Under the pieces are notes generated by a model. The model was given only the letters and a program-made list of their open reading frames with translations, had not been told where the DNA came from and made no database searches. 64,000 nt of DNA from the NCBI RefSeq assembly GCF_000517025.1, contig NZ_KI912091.1, positions 51,816 to 115,815 of the forward strand. The letters run 5' to 3'. The stretch comes from Halonatronum saccharophilum DSM 13868 (GTDB lineage: Bacteria; Bacillota; Halanaerobiia; Halobacteroidales; Halobacteroidaceae). Below, one piece after another: positions 1-8,656 of the stretch (within the stretch, counting starts at the first letter, position 1; every line of letters starts with the position of its first letter). The translations under genes were made by a program, and so were the position numbers.

Positions 1-1
1 A

Positions 2-148
2 GATAAGTTATGCTGTTCTAAAAGTAATACCAAGTATCATAAGAGTAGGATTTTTGATAAGCTAGGTGTTAACTCTAAAGTTGTAGGCTGTTTTAGAGGG
101 AGTAAGAAGGGGATTGATTTCTTTGGAGGAGATTTGATTATGAGATGA
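2..148 (+). CDS. C-terminal end of a LuxR/NarL-type HTH regulator (5' end outside window)
   Basis: The frame is open from the window edge and ends at TGA 146-148. The visible 48 residues contain NTKYHKSRIFDKLGVNSK, which matches the recognition helix and following helix of LuxR/NarL (GerE-type) DNA-binding domains; the usual form is NTVKYH, so one residue is missing from the helix. The tail after it (VVGCFRGSKK...) is short. The gene lies just upstream of three palindromes of the kind such dimeric regulators bind and of two double-glycine peptides, so it is probably their local regulator. The upstream sensor part cannot be seen. The family call is fairly safe; whether the gene is intact is unknown. 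Confidence 0.6.
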   Translation, partial: DKLCCSKSNTKYHKSRIFDKLGVNSKVVGCFRGSKKGIDFFGGDLIMR

Positions 149-158
149 TAGTCAGAAC

Positions 159-259
159 AGACTACCCATTTGGGTAGTCTTGCAAAAATTATGCACAAAA
201 ACTACCCAAATGGGTAGTGAAAAGTCAATTTCAAGAAAAAGACTACCCTTTTGGGTAGT
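159..259. promoter_or_regulatory. Three phased palindromic operators upstream of the peptide genes
   Basis: Three near-identical inverted repeats are present: 159-180 (AGACTACCCA, 2-nt centre, then its complement), 201-218 (ACTACCCA-AA-TGGGTAGT) and 242-259 (ACTACCC-TTTT-GGGTAGT). Their centres are 40 and 41 bp apart, about four helical turns, so all face the same side of the DNA. Possible -10 elements follow (GATAAT 271-276 or TAGAAT 282-287), which would put the third site at the promoter. This is typical of activator boxes for LuxR/NarL-type proteins, and the end of such a protein lies immediately upstream. Confidence 0.7.
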
Positions 260-345
260 TTACATATCAGGATAATGATGGTAGAATAACTAATGTAATA
301 CTTCTCAAGGGGTAAATATAATAAAAATTAAGGGGGTGAAGGTTA

Positions 346-492
346 ATGAAGAGATTGAATGAGAAAGAATTGATGGCTGTTGATGGAGGGTTTACCATAA
401 CTGCTGGCTTAGTCATAAAATGTCTAGCAGGAGCAGGGGCAGGATCAGGAGCAGGTTTGTATGTCGGACGTAGACTTAATCCAAACAATTAA
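346..492 (+). CDS. Double-glycine leader peptide, candidate bacteriocin/pheromone 1
   Basis: A 48-residue peptide preceded by a strong ribosome site (AAGGGGGTGAAGG). The N-terminus MKRLNEKELMAVDGG is a classical double-glycine leader (LxxKELMxxDGG) of the type cut by C39-peptidase exporters; such an exporter is encoded at 2172. The predicted mature part is 33 residues: a hydrophobic stretch with one Cys, a run of alternating Gly and Ala with GxxxG-like spacing, then a basic end (GRRLNPNN). It shares its leader with the next peptide. The two together resemble a two-peptide class II bacteriocin, but a signalling peptide is equally possible. No known mature sequence was recognised. Confidence 0.75.
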   Translation: MKRLNEKELMAVDGGFTITAGLVIKCLAGAGAGSGAGLYVGRRLNPNN

Positions 493-541
493 TGAGTGAT
501 AAGTGAGGTTAAATTTTATAAGAATACGGAGGTATATAAAA

Positions 542-673
542 ATGAAAACATTAGACAATAAAGAATTAATGAATATTGATGGTGGTGTAGCTATAACTAA
601 AGGAGCACTTTTAGTTGCAGCATGTACTGGACTTGGCTTTATAGGAGGATGTGCTGCTGGAATGACTGAGTAG
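542..673 (+). CDS. Double-glycine leader peptide, candidate bacteriocin/pheromone 2
   Basis: A 43-residue peptide with ribosome site GGAGG about 8 nt before the ATG. The leader MKTLDNKELMNIDGG is nearly the same as that of the upstream peptide. The predicted mature part is 28 residues, hydrophobic and Gly/Ala-rich, with two Cys (residues 29 and 37) that could form a disulfide and a GLGFIGG segment suited to helix packing. It is followed by a strong terminator at 694, so the two peptides form one short transcription unit downstream of the three operators. The function is inferred from the leader and from the C39 exporter nearby. Confidence 0.75.
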   Translation: MKTLDNKELMNIDGGVAITKGALLVAACTGLGFIGGCAAGMTE

Positions 674-693
674 TTATGATAATCATAATATTT

Positions 694-730
694 AGTTAGC
701 AATGTTATATATAACATTGCTAACTGTTTT
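694..730 (+). terminator. Rho-independent terminator after the peptide genes
   Basis: A perfect 16-bp inverted repeat (694-709 with 710-725, starting AGTTAGCAATG) followed by GTTTT. It ends the two-peptide unit. Confidence 0.75.
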
Positions 731-1227
731 AAATTTAGAAGCAGAGAAATAATTAATTAACCTGAATTATTAATGAATTTTCATTTCATTTAATTTAAAA
801 TCAGTTAGTGACTCTTTTTGAAGGGTTATTATTTTTTATTAACTAATATTTTACACAAGGAAGATAGAGTTATTCTATAGCTCTTATTTTAGCTATTGTT
901 TTAGAATTTTTGAGTTATCACAGTTCATTATTTATCATTATTCTAACTGCGGGAGTAATCTTATATTTTCTAAAACAGCATAGAATTATTTTTGATAGTG
1001 GCAACTACTACACAATTTAAACTAAATACATCTCGCTGGTTTAATTACCTGTGAAGCAAGTTTAATAAGTTTTAAACGAATGGTATCCACTAGGTAAAAC
1101 CATATCTTTAAAATAACTTAATAAATTATTGCAATTTAGGGCTAAAAAAAGTTATAAGAGGTTAGTATTTACAATTATACTCTTTTTAGTTTTATTTATA
1201 CAAAAATACATAAGGGATGGGTAACAG
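731..1227. other. Gene-poor stretch with a possible decayed membrane-protein remnant
   Basis: No intact gene is visible. At about 893-1020 one plus-strand frame reads IALILAIVLEFLSYH and continues as a hydrophobic tail to a stop. It is preceded by stops and has no start codon, so it may be the C-terminal remnant of a transporter (chromate-transporter-like ends look similar). The rest is AT-rich without recognisable signals. Confidence 0.3.
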
Positions 1228-1920
1228 ATGGAAAAAGAAGAAGGTGTAATATTATCTACTGATGAAAGTAAAATAGTTCTTTTTGAATTTATTGGTTTTT
1301 GTATAAGTGTTTTATTTTTTTATATTCCATATCTTTCAATTTGGACTGTTGATTTTTCGAAAGTAAATTTAATAAATTTTATTTTATTTATTATTATGTT
1401 ATTTCTAGGAATGCAGACACATGAATTATTACATGGGGTAGGTTTTATTATTTTTGGAAAAGTACAATTGAAAAATTTAAAATTTGGTATAAAATATAAA
1501 GAAGCAATCCTTTATACTCACTGTATTGTTCCAGTAAAGATGAAAGTTTATAGAATAGCAATTTTGTTGCCGGGTATAATATTGGGTGCTATTCCCTCTA
1601 TAGTAGGATTGTTTTTAGGAAATCATTGGTTAGTTTTATATGGGGTAATTATGATTTCTGGTGCAGCAACGGATTTTGTTGTATTTTGGAAAAGTAAAGA
1701 GATAGAATCGCAAGAATATGTTATAGATCATTCTAATAAAATAGGCTTTGAAATAATTAAAGATACAGGAGGTATTGATCATTTTAAAAGAAAAGCCGAG
1801 AAGAAAACAGAAGAAAACAAGATAAAACATGTTAAAAGGGGGATATTAAGTCTAATTATATTATTAATAATTATAATTAGTTTTTATTATTTAGGATACT
1901 TTATTGGAAAATACATGTAA
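1228..1920 (+). CDS. DUF3267-family membrane protein with HExxH motif
   Basis: A 230-residue membrane protein with two N-terminal membrane segments, the motif HELLHGVGF right after the second, two more segments in the middle and one at the C-terminus. The HExxH motif between membrane helices, followed by an LKFGIKYKEA-like strand, is the DUF3267 (putative zincin peptidase) pattern. The charged linker before the last helix is rich in Lys and Glu. It lies between the double-glycine peptides and their exporter, so a part in immunity, leader-fragment clearance or peptide maturation is plausible, but this is inferred from position only. The ribosome site is weak (GGGATGGG). Confidence 0.65.
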   Translation: MEKEEGVILSTDESKIVLFEFIGFCISVLFFYIPYLSIWTVDFSKVNLINFILFIIMLFLGMQTHELLHGVGFIIFGKVQLKNLKFGIKYKEAILYTHCIVPVKMKVYRIAILLPGIILGAIPSIVGLFLGNHWLVLYGVIMISGAATDFVVFWKSKEIESQEYVIDHSNKIGFEIIKDTGGIDHFKRKAEKKTEENKIKHVKRGILSLIILLIIIISFYYLGYFIGKYM

Positions 1921-2171
1921 GTGCTTTTGTTATCTATATATGTAATAAAAGTATAAATGCTAAGTTTGAACCTATGTCAATATCTTGGATACAAAAAACT
2001 GGACATTTATGCACTTTCTCTTAATTGTTTTTTGATTTCTGATTTGATAATTATCTGTCTCAAAATCTATTTATTCTTTATAGAAGAGTTTGTGTTAATT
2101 TATAGATAAAAATAAAGTATTGGTTTAGAGTTGAAAAATTAAAGTTGATATTAAATTTAAGGTGGTTAGAA

Positions 2172-4382
2172 ATGAAAAAGCTAATAAAAAAGATAAAAAG
2201 AAAGTTCAAAAAATACTACGCTATCAAACAACACGACATCACCGATTGTGGTGCAGCTTGTTTGGCGATGATAGCAAAGCATTATGATTTAAAGATTCCA
2301 ATTACTCAGATTCGTGAGATAGCTGGGACGGATAAGCGGGGAACCAATGCTTTGGGGTTGATTAAAGCAGCAGAAGAGCTTGGCTTTTCGGCAAAAGGTG
2401 TTAAGGCAGAGCCTAAGCATCTGATGGAAGAGGTACCCTTTCCAGCAATAGCCCATGTGATCAAGGATGGGTTGATGCATTATGTTGTAGTATACGGGGC
2501 CAACGAAGAAGAGGTAATAGTTGCCGACCCAGCCGAGGGGATGGTCTATTATAAGCCAGAAGATTTCTATCAGATCTGGTCAGGTGTTACAATTTTACTA
2601 ACACCGACAGAAGAATTTCAAACAGGTGACGAAACCACGGGCTTATTTGCTCGCTTTTTTGGGTTGATCCTACCTCACAAAAGGTTATTGATAGAGATAT
2701 TTCTATCATCTATCCTTTATACTTTAATGGGACTAGCAGGTGCATTTTATTTCAAATATTTGATAGATACCGTCTTAGCCGATGGTCTAGTAAGGAATCT
2801 ACATATAGTATCGACAGGTATTGTGATTTTAACCATACTCCAGGTGGCGATGAATGCCTTTAGGAGCCATCTGTTGCTTTATTTGAGTCAGAAGATAGAT
2901 ATTGCACTTATATTAAATTATTATCAACATGTCTTAGAGCTTCCCATGTCCTTCTTTGACTCGAGAAAGGTTGGGGAGATACTATCTCGTTTAAATGATG
3001 CTTCCAAGATTAGAGATGCTATATCGGGGGCAACGATTTCGGTAATGCTAGATACCCTGATGATTCTTGTCGGAGGAATCATCCTTTATATTCAAAGCTC
3101 GACCTTGTTTTGGGTATCGGCAGTTATAATTCCCTTCTACATAGCCGTAGTTTGGAGCTTTAATAAACCCTTTCGTAGAATTCACCGCAAAGAGATGGAA
3201 GAAGCTGCCGATGTGCAGTCTTACTTAGTCGAGTCTGTCTCAGGGGTAGCAACTATTAAGGCCTTCAATGCAGAGCGAGAAGCAAATCTAGAGACGGAAT
3301 CTAGGTTTATTAAATTTATCAAATCAATCTTTAAGGCAATCTTTATGAGAAATGTTCAGTCTTCCTTACAAACAGTACTCACTTCAGTTAGTGAACTAGT
3401 TATCCTGTGGATAGGTGGTTTACTAGTAATTAGAGGAGAGCTGAGTATAGGACAGTTGATTACCTTTAATGCCTTATTGGCTTACTTCTATGAACCGATT
3501 CAAAACTTAATCAATTTACAACCTCAGCTTCAAGAGGCCTTTGTTGCTTCTGATCGTTTGGGAGAGATATTGGATTTAGAGGTTGAAAAAGAAAAAGAGT
3601 CACAGAAGATAAAACCAGATAAGCTTAAAGGTGAGATAGAGATTAAAGACCTTCATTTCCGTTATGGGACTAGAAAGAAGGTCTTAGAGGATATCGGTAT
3701 AGATATAAAGCCAGGTGAGAAGGTGGCTTTAGTTGGAGAGAGTGGTTCAGGTAAGACTACCTTAAGTAAGTTATTGTTAAAGTACTACCTGCCCACAGAA
3801 GGAGAGATATTAATTGATGGTTATAATATCAAAGACCTCTCCTTAGAGAGCTTAAGGGCCAACATCGGTTATGTACCCCAAGATATCTTCCTCTTTAGTG
3901 GAAGTGTGCGGGAGAATATAGCCTTTGGTCTAAAGAATGTGAGTATGGATGAGATAGTCGATGCAGCAAAGAAGGCTCAGGCTCACCAATTTATCAATGA
4001 ACTCCCTTTAAGGTACGATACCTTAGTAGGAGAGAGGGGTTCTAACCTATCAGGAGGTCAAAAACAGAGAATTGCAATAGCAAGGGCAATCCTTAAGAAC
4101 CCAGATATCTTAGTCCTTGATGAAGCAACCAGTAACTTAGATACAGCAACAGAGAGGGCAATCCATAATACCGTCGAGGATATCAGTCAAGGTATCACAA
4201 CTATCATCATTGCCCATCGCTTAAGTACCATAATGCAATGTGATAAGATAGTCGTCTTAGAGAAGGGTAAGATACTCGAGCTGGGTAGCCATAAAGAACT
4301 TATAAAGAAGAAGGGTAAATACTACAACCTATGGCAAGGACAAACCTTAGATAACAAGAAGATAGGAGACGAGGTATCATGA
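2172..4382 (+). CDS. Bacteriocin-type ABC exporter with N-terminal C39 peptidase domain
   Basis: 736 residues in the usual order for this family: C39 cysteine peptidase (about 15-150; catalytic Cys26 in DITDCGAACLAM, His in MHYVVVYG, Asp in ADPAEG), six-helix membrane domain, and nucleotide-binding domain with Walker A GESGSGKTT near 522, signature LSGGQKQR near 626, Walker B ILVLDEATSNLD and switch His IIAHRLST. It cuts double-glycine leaders and exports the mature peptide, so the substrates are most likely the peptides at 346 and 542. ATG 2172 is chosen because AAGGTGG lies 7 nt upstream; a TTG 27 nt earlier has no ribosome site. The stop overlaps the next start (ATGA). Confidence 0.93.
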   Translation: MKKLIKKIKRKFKKYYAIKQHDITDCGAACLAMIAKHYDLKIPITQIREIAGTDKRGTNALGLIKAAEELGFSAKGVKAEPKHLMEEVPFPAIAHVIKDGLMHYVVVYGANEEEVIVADPAEGMVYYKPEDFYQIWSGVTILLTPTEEFQTGDETTGLFARFFGLILPHKRLLIEIFLSSILYTLMGLAGAFYFKYLIDTVLADGLVRNLHIVSTGIVILTILQVAMNAFRSHLLLYLSQKIDIALILNYYQHVLELPMSFFDSRKVGEILSRLNDASKIRDAISGATISVMLDTLMILVGGIILYIQSSTLFWVSAVIIPFYIAVVWSFNKPFRRIHRKEMEEAADVQSYLVESVSGVATIKAFNAEREANLETESRFIKFIKSIFKAIFMRNVQSSLQTVLTSVSELVILWIGGLLVIRGELSIGQLITFNALLAYFYEPIQNLINLQPQLQEAFVASDRLGEILDLEVEKEKESQKIKPDKLKGEIEIKDLHFRYGTRKKVLEDIGIDIKPGEKVALVGESGSGKTTLSKLLLKYYLPTEGEILIDGYNIKDLSLESLRANIGYVPQDIFLFSGSVRENIAFGLKNVSMDEIVDAAKKAQAHQFINELPLRYDTLVGERGSNLSGGQKQRIAIARAILKNPDILVLDEATSNLDTATERAIHNTVEDISQGITTIIIAHRLSTIMQCDKIVVLEKGKILELGSHKELIKKKGKYYNLWQGQTLDNKKIGDEVS

Positions 4383-5530
4383 GAGCAGAGATAGTAAACT
4401 TTGAAGACCTATCAGATAGTAGGGAGATGTTAGAAGCCAAAGAACCCAACTTTATAGCCGTCTTCATCTATGGTTTTTTATTAATAGTACTGATTGCTTT
4501 AGCTTGGATGTGGTTTGGGGAGGTAGACATAGTTGTCAAAGCTACAGGGGTAGTAAGACCAGAAGAGAATATAAGTCTAATTAGAAATATAAACGGTGGA
4601 AATATAGAAGAGATAAATTATTACCAAAATCAAGAGGTAGAAGAAGGGGACTTGTTATATCAGATAGATACACAATCTCTAGAGAATAGAAAGAATAATA
4701 TAAGACGTGATATTAAAAGAAGAAAGGATAATATCAAAAAGCTCAACAAACTAGAAAAAAGTATCAGAGAAGATAAGAACCTACTTAGCCAAGAAGATAT
4801 CAACTACTATAATAGATACCTTGTTTATAGGTCAGGTTATGAACAGCGAAGCCTTGACTATCAACGGGCCAACAATAGATACCAACGAGAGCTAAGCCTA
4901 AGCAGTAACTCAACTACCAGAAGTAGGATCGAAGAGTTAAAATCAGAGTATCGCTATGCTAAGCTTAGTAGAGACTCCTACAGGAGTGAATTTCTCGTTA
5001 ATATCAAAAATGAGATCGAAAATGAAGAGGATAGGCTGACCAGATTAGAAGAAGAGCTTAAAGATATAAAAGATAATATTAGAAGAAGCAGGGTTAGAGC
5101 ACCTATCTCAGGAACAGTTCAGATATTAGAGAGGTTTAACCGAGGTGATTATCTACCAAGTGGGGTAGAGGTCTTGCGAGTAGTTCCAAGTAATAGCTCA
5201 GATTATCGAGTAGAGCTTACAGTAAGAAACGAAGATATCAGTCAACTAGAGGAGGGTCAACAGATAAACTATCGCTTCCTAGCCCTACCTTACAAGGAGT
5301 ATGGAATCTTAAATGGAGAAATCTCAAAGATATCAAGTGATGCCAATATGAGTAGAGTAGAAGAAGGTCTTTATTATAATGTAGAAGCAACCTTAGATGA
5401 TATAAAGCTCTATGATAAACAAGGAGATCCAGCCTTTGTAAGGATTGGGATGTTAAATGAAGCAAGAATAGTAGTTAGAAGAAAGAAGATACTCCATATC
5501 GTCTTGGAGAAATTAGATTTTATATCATAA
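4379..5530 (+). CDS. HlyD-family membrane-fusion protein of the peptide exporter
   Basis: 383 residues: a short cytoplasmic N-terminus, one membrane segment (about 25-48), a biotinyl-lipoyl-like half (VVKATGVVRPEENISLI), a long charged coiled-coil hairpin (about 100-235), the second lipoyl half (VRAPISGTVQILERFNRGDYLPSG) and a beta-barrel part near the end. This is the periplasmic adaptor of type I secretion, joining the ABC exporter to an outer-membrane factor. It overlaps the ABC gene by 4 nt (translational coupling) and is followed by two outer-membrane factor genes, so the cell must have an outer membrane. Confidence 0.9.
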   Translation: MRAEIVNFEDLSDSREMLEAKEPNFIAVFIYGFLLIVLIALAWMWFGEVDIVVKATGVVRPEENISLIRNINGGNIEEINYYQNQEVEEGDLLYQIDTQSLENRKNNIRRDIKRRKDNIKKLNKLEKSIREDKNLLSQEDINYYNRYLVYRSGYEQRSLDYQRANNRYQRELSLSSNSTTRSRIEELKSEYRYAKLSRDSYRSEFLVNIKNEIENEEDRLTRLEEELKDIKDNIRRSRVRAPISGTVQILERFNRGDYLPSGVEVLRVVPSNSSDYRVELTVRNEDISQLEEGQQINYRFLALPYKEYGILNGEISKISSDANMSRVEEGLYYNVEATLDDIKLYDKQGDPAFVRIGMLNEARIVVRRKKILHIVLEKLDFIS

Positions 5531-5578
5531 GTGGTGTAAGTATAAAATAATGGATGTTTTTATATTAGTGTAACTTTG

Positions 5579-5962
5579 TAGTAATAAAGCGTAGCTTTAT
5601 TACTGGTGATGAGTAATCAGTAATGGGTAAAACCTTAAAACCTCAGACCCCATCCCCCTTACGAGTTTCAAGAAACTCTTCATGGAAATTATCTTCACCA
5701 AAGTGATTGTGAAGATAATTTCCCTAAGCCCTTCCCCTTATCTAAGGAGAAGCTGATCTTGGCACGAAGAGTCTTGTTCTTTAGACTCTGAGGGGGGAGC
5801 TACTTTCCCCTTCTCTTCAGAGGAGGAGAGGCTGGTTTTGCACGGAGTGGTCGATAGATCCGAAAGGGGGGTAGGGGGGGTGAGGTGTGAGTTCTTGACC
5901 TTACTCATTACTCTTCACTCATTACCCATTACTAGTGGCACGAAAGTGCCACTATATTACTA
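5579..5962. repeat. Long copy of a MITE-like inverted-repeat element
   Basis: The element starts with a perfect hairpin (5580-5604, AGTAATAAAGC-GTA and its complement) followed by GATGAGTAATCAGTAATGGG, and ends with ACTCATTACTCTTCACTCAT and a second hairpin AGTGGCACGAAAGTGCCACT, so the two ends are roughly inverted copies. The same head and tail occur at 56637-56820 in a shorter form. The middle here (about 5640-5890) is GC-richer and carries further hairpins. No open frame is seen; it fills the gap between the adaptor and the outer-membrane factor genes. Confidence 0.65.
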
Positions 5963-5997
5963 TAATGATTTACTTAAAAATCAGGAGATGGTTTAGA

Positions 5998-7098
5998 ATG
6001 ATAAGCATTAATTCAACAACTAAAAAAAGATTCTTTGAGCTAAAAGTGTTTTTTATCTCTTTAGTATTACTGCAAATCTTATCAATTAAAGTCTATGGAG
6101 AAGAGAAGTCCAACATAGATAAGCTAATTAATCTAGCCTTAGATTATAACTATGACCTACAGATTGCCAAGTTAAACTTGGACAACTCTTCAATCAATTA
6201 TAGAAGAAATAAGAGTAATAACTTATTCTTAGAATCTCGCTATAACTATCTAGAGAATAAACTAGAGGTAGAGGAAGCAAAGAGAGAGTATCTAGAAACT
6301 AAGAATGGAGTTATAATTGATTTAATCTATAATTACCTACAATTAGTAGAAGAGAATATAAATATAGCAGGAAGAGAAAAAAGGGTGGAGCTAGAAGAGA
6401 GGCTCCTTAATAATATCAAAATAGATGTTAAAGGTGGGTATAAAGGAGAAGTAGACCTACTAGAAAAGCAGATCGATTATAATAATGAAGTCTTTGAGCT
6501 AAGAAAGGCAAAGGATGATTATCACTTACTCTTAAGTGATTTAGAAGCAAAGGTAGGGAGCACTAAAGAGGAGATAGAAATAACCGAAGTTAACATTCCC
6601 AAGCTATGGGAATTAACAAAAGAGGATATAGTGGCTATAGCTAAAGCTAACAATAAAACTCTAAAGTTACGAGAAGGGATATTAGAGTTAAGAGAGATAG
6701 ATTTGAAACGGGCCAAGGTAATGGAAGTTTCTAAGTTAGATTTAAAGGAGTTAAGAAATAATAAAGAGATAGCAAAGCTTAACTACAACAAAGAATATGA
6801 TAACGTAGTCAACCAAATTAAAGAGAGCTATGCTCAATTTGAACAAGGGGCTAGAATCTTAGAGTTAAGAGAGAAACAACTAAAACAGATTAAAGATAAC
6901 TATAATATTATAAAAGAGCAAAGAAGTGCAGAGATTAGAAGTCAAAATGATATCTTAGGAGCCCAGATTAATCTAAAAGAAGCCAAATATCACTATCAAG
7001 GTGCCATTACAAATTATTATTTAAGCAAATTAAATTTAATGCAGGTAATGGGCTTAGAGATAGGGGGATTATCCGATGAGAAGCCTTCAAAAGAATAA
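5998..7098 (+). CDS. TolC-like outer-membrane factor 1
   Basis: About 366 residues with a signal-like hydrophobic segment (FFISLVLLQILSIKVYG) and then almost entirely amphipathic helix with heptad Leu and many Glu/Lys/Asn, the character of the TolC/OMF periplasmic helical barrel, including repeated ...LVEENINIAGREKRVELEERL-type helices. ATG 5998 is chosen because AGGAG lies 10 nt upstream; an upstream start at 5935 lies inside the repeat element. The length is on the short side for TolC. It follows the ABC exporter and adaptor genes and overlaps the next gene by 23 nt, so both form one unit and probably serve peptide export. Confidence 0.75.
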   Translation: MISINSTTKKRFFELKVFFISLVLLQILSIKVYGEEKSNIDKLINLALDYNYDLQIAKLNLDNSSINYRRNKSNNLFLESRYNYLENKLEVEEAKREYLETKNGVIIDLIYNYLQLVEENINIAGREKRVELEERLLNNIKIDVKGGYKGEVDLLEKQIDYNNEVFELRKAKDDYHLLLSDLEAKVGSTKEEIEITEVNIPKLWELTKEDIVAIAKANNKTLKLREGILELREIDLKRAKVMEVSKLDLKELRNNKEIAKLNYNKEYDNVVNQIKESYAQFEQGARILELREKQLKQIKDNYNIIKEQRSAEIRSQNDILGAQINLKEAKYHYQGAITNYYLSKLNLMQVMGLEIGGLSDEKPSKE

Positions 7099-8503
7099 GA
7101 TTTTAATAACTTTAATTATAACAATAATCCTTACCCTATCGATAAGAGAAGAGGTCAAAGCCGAAGGGATAACACTTAAAGAGGCCATTGAATGGGGGCT
7201 AAAGAACAATTCCTCAATTAGTCAATTAAAGTATGAGGAAGATAGATTAAAAAGAGAGCTAGCTAAGATCAAGGCTGGATTGGGGTGGCAGGTAGACTTC
7301 TTATCGAGTAAGGTCTATAGAGATTATGAATCAATTTATTTAGACCAGTATGGTCTTACTCAAAAAGAGAGAGAAGAAGAGAAAGAGTTTGGCTTAAGGT
7401 TCCAAGGAAGAAGGTCTTTTCCTTGGGGTTTGAGTATAGAATCAAATCTTTCTTTAATAGAAGAAGACCCTTTTGAATTTGAAGAAGATTTTGACTTTGA
7501 ATTAAATCTAAATCAACGACTATATCCTTTCTTACCTATCGAAGCTATGCAGGAGTATAAAGCTATCCAAAATGAACTAAAAAAACTTAATAAGCAGTTA
7601 GAGTGGGAGAAAGGGTTAAAGGAGATTGAATTTATAGAAGGTTATCTAAACCTTTTAAGGATAAAGGAGAGTTTAGACTTAGCAGAGTTAAATTATAAAC
7701 TGGCTAAGGATAACCTTAATAGAGCCTTAAGGCGCGAAGAGATTGGCGAGGGAGGAAGAAGGCAGAGATTAATTGCTCAGGTTGCTTTAAAAGAAGGGGA
7801 GATAGGTCTTTTACAAGCAAAGAATCGATTTAAAAATGAGAAGAATAGGTGGTTAGAGGAACTTTCTCTCTTAGAAGGCAAAGATATTATTCTATCAGAT
7901 GAAGATAATTATTTAGAAGTGATAAGAGGAGAAATAGATGATTTAAAATTTGATTTTGCTAATCAGATAAAATTATTAGAGATGGCAAAACAAATATCTC
8001 CAACTCTTAAAGCTAAAGATTTAGATAAGAAGTGGCTTATTCAAAGAAGAAAGTGGAATAAAAGAGGAAGACACCCCCAAATTAATTTAAGTGGAGACTA
8101 TGATTATAGGAGTGAAGACTGGGAAATAGGAGTATACTTAAGCTATAATATTTTTGATGGGGGCCAACACAAATTATCGCAAGAAGGTTATGATGAAGAA
8201 TTTAAAAAGCTAGAAGATGAGTACCAGCAATTAGTAAGGAGTTTAGAGCTAGATTTAAAGGAATTAATTAATAGATTAGAAGAATCTAAACTGACCTTAA
8301 AAGAAAAGAGGATGGTCTTAGATAAGAATGACTTGGAGTTGCTTATTCTTAAAGAAGAGCTATCAGAGGGAATAGTATCTAAAATAGAGTTAGAGAAGAA
8401 GAAGATAGAATTTGGGGAAGCAAGGGTCAATTTATTAATTAGTAAAGATAGCTTATTTCTTGCTAAGCTTAGGCTGGTTTATTTTTTAGGTGTTAAGATA
8501 TAG
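7076..8503 (+). CDS. TolC-like outer-membrane factor 2
   Basis: 475 residues, close to normal TolC length. A signal peptide (ILITLIITIILTLSIREEVKAEG) is followed by two structural repeats of long helices, each with beta strands suited to a barrel (RFQGRRSFPWGLSIESNLSL and later HPQINLSGDYDYRSEDWEIG). The sequence INLSGDY...YNIFDGG is typical of the second OEP repeat of outer-membrane efflux proteins. It overlaps the first factor gene, so the two are co-translated. Having two factors with one exporter suggests either a hetero-trimeric channel or use by different pumps. Confidence 0.85.
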   Translation: MRSLQKNKILITLIITIILTLSIREEVKAEGITLKEAIEWGLKNNSSISQLKYEEDRLKRELAKIKAGLGWQVDFLSSKVYRDYESIYLDQYGLTQKEREEEKEFGLRFQGRRSFPWGLSIESNLSLIEEDPFEFEEDFDFELNLNQRLYPFLPIEAMQEYKAIQNELKKLNKQLEWEKGLKEIEFIEGYLNLLRIKESLDLAELNYKLAKDNLNRALRREEIGEGGRRQRLIAQVALKEGEIGLLQAKNRFKNEKNRWLEELSLLEGKDIILSDEDNYLEVIRGEIDDLKFDFANQIKLLEMAKQISPTLKAKDLDKKWLIQRRKWNKRGRHPQINLSGDYDYRSEDWEIGVYLSYNIFDGGQHKLSQEGYDEEFKKLEDEYQQLVRSLELDLKELINRLEESKLTLKEKRMVLDKNDLELLILKEELSEGIVSKIELEKKKIEFGEARVNLLISKDSLFLAKLRLVYFLGVKI

Positions 8504-8511
8504 TGTTGTAT

Positions 8512-8552
8512 AGAGTGGGGTGGCTTTTAAAAGCTATTTTACTCTTGATTTT
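8512..8552 (+). terminator. Terminator of the export operon
   Basis: Hairpin 8512-8545 (AGAGTGGGGTGGCTTTT with AAAAGCTATTTTACTCT, several G-U pairs that work only on the plus-strand RNA) followed by TGATTTTTT. Confidence 0.65.
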
Positions 8553-8574
8553 TTAAAAATATGACTATGGTTAC

Positions 8575-8604
8575 TTGAATTTATACCAAAGAAAGTTGTA
8601 TAAT
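8575..8604 (+). promoter_or_regulatory. Sigma-A-type promoter for the CPBP protease gene
   Basis: TTGAAT (8575-8580), 18-nt spacer, TATAAT (8599-8604), about 50 nt before the start codon at 8657. Confidence 0.6.
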
Positions 8605-8656
8605 TATGGTGTGTATAGAAAATAAATATTATATTTAACAAGGAGGAGATTTTATA

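Noticed and set aside
267-717. Minus-strand open frames across the two peptide genes
   Set aside because: They are antisense shadows without ribosome sites; the plus-strand peptides have leaders and ribosome sites.
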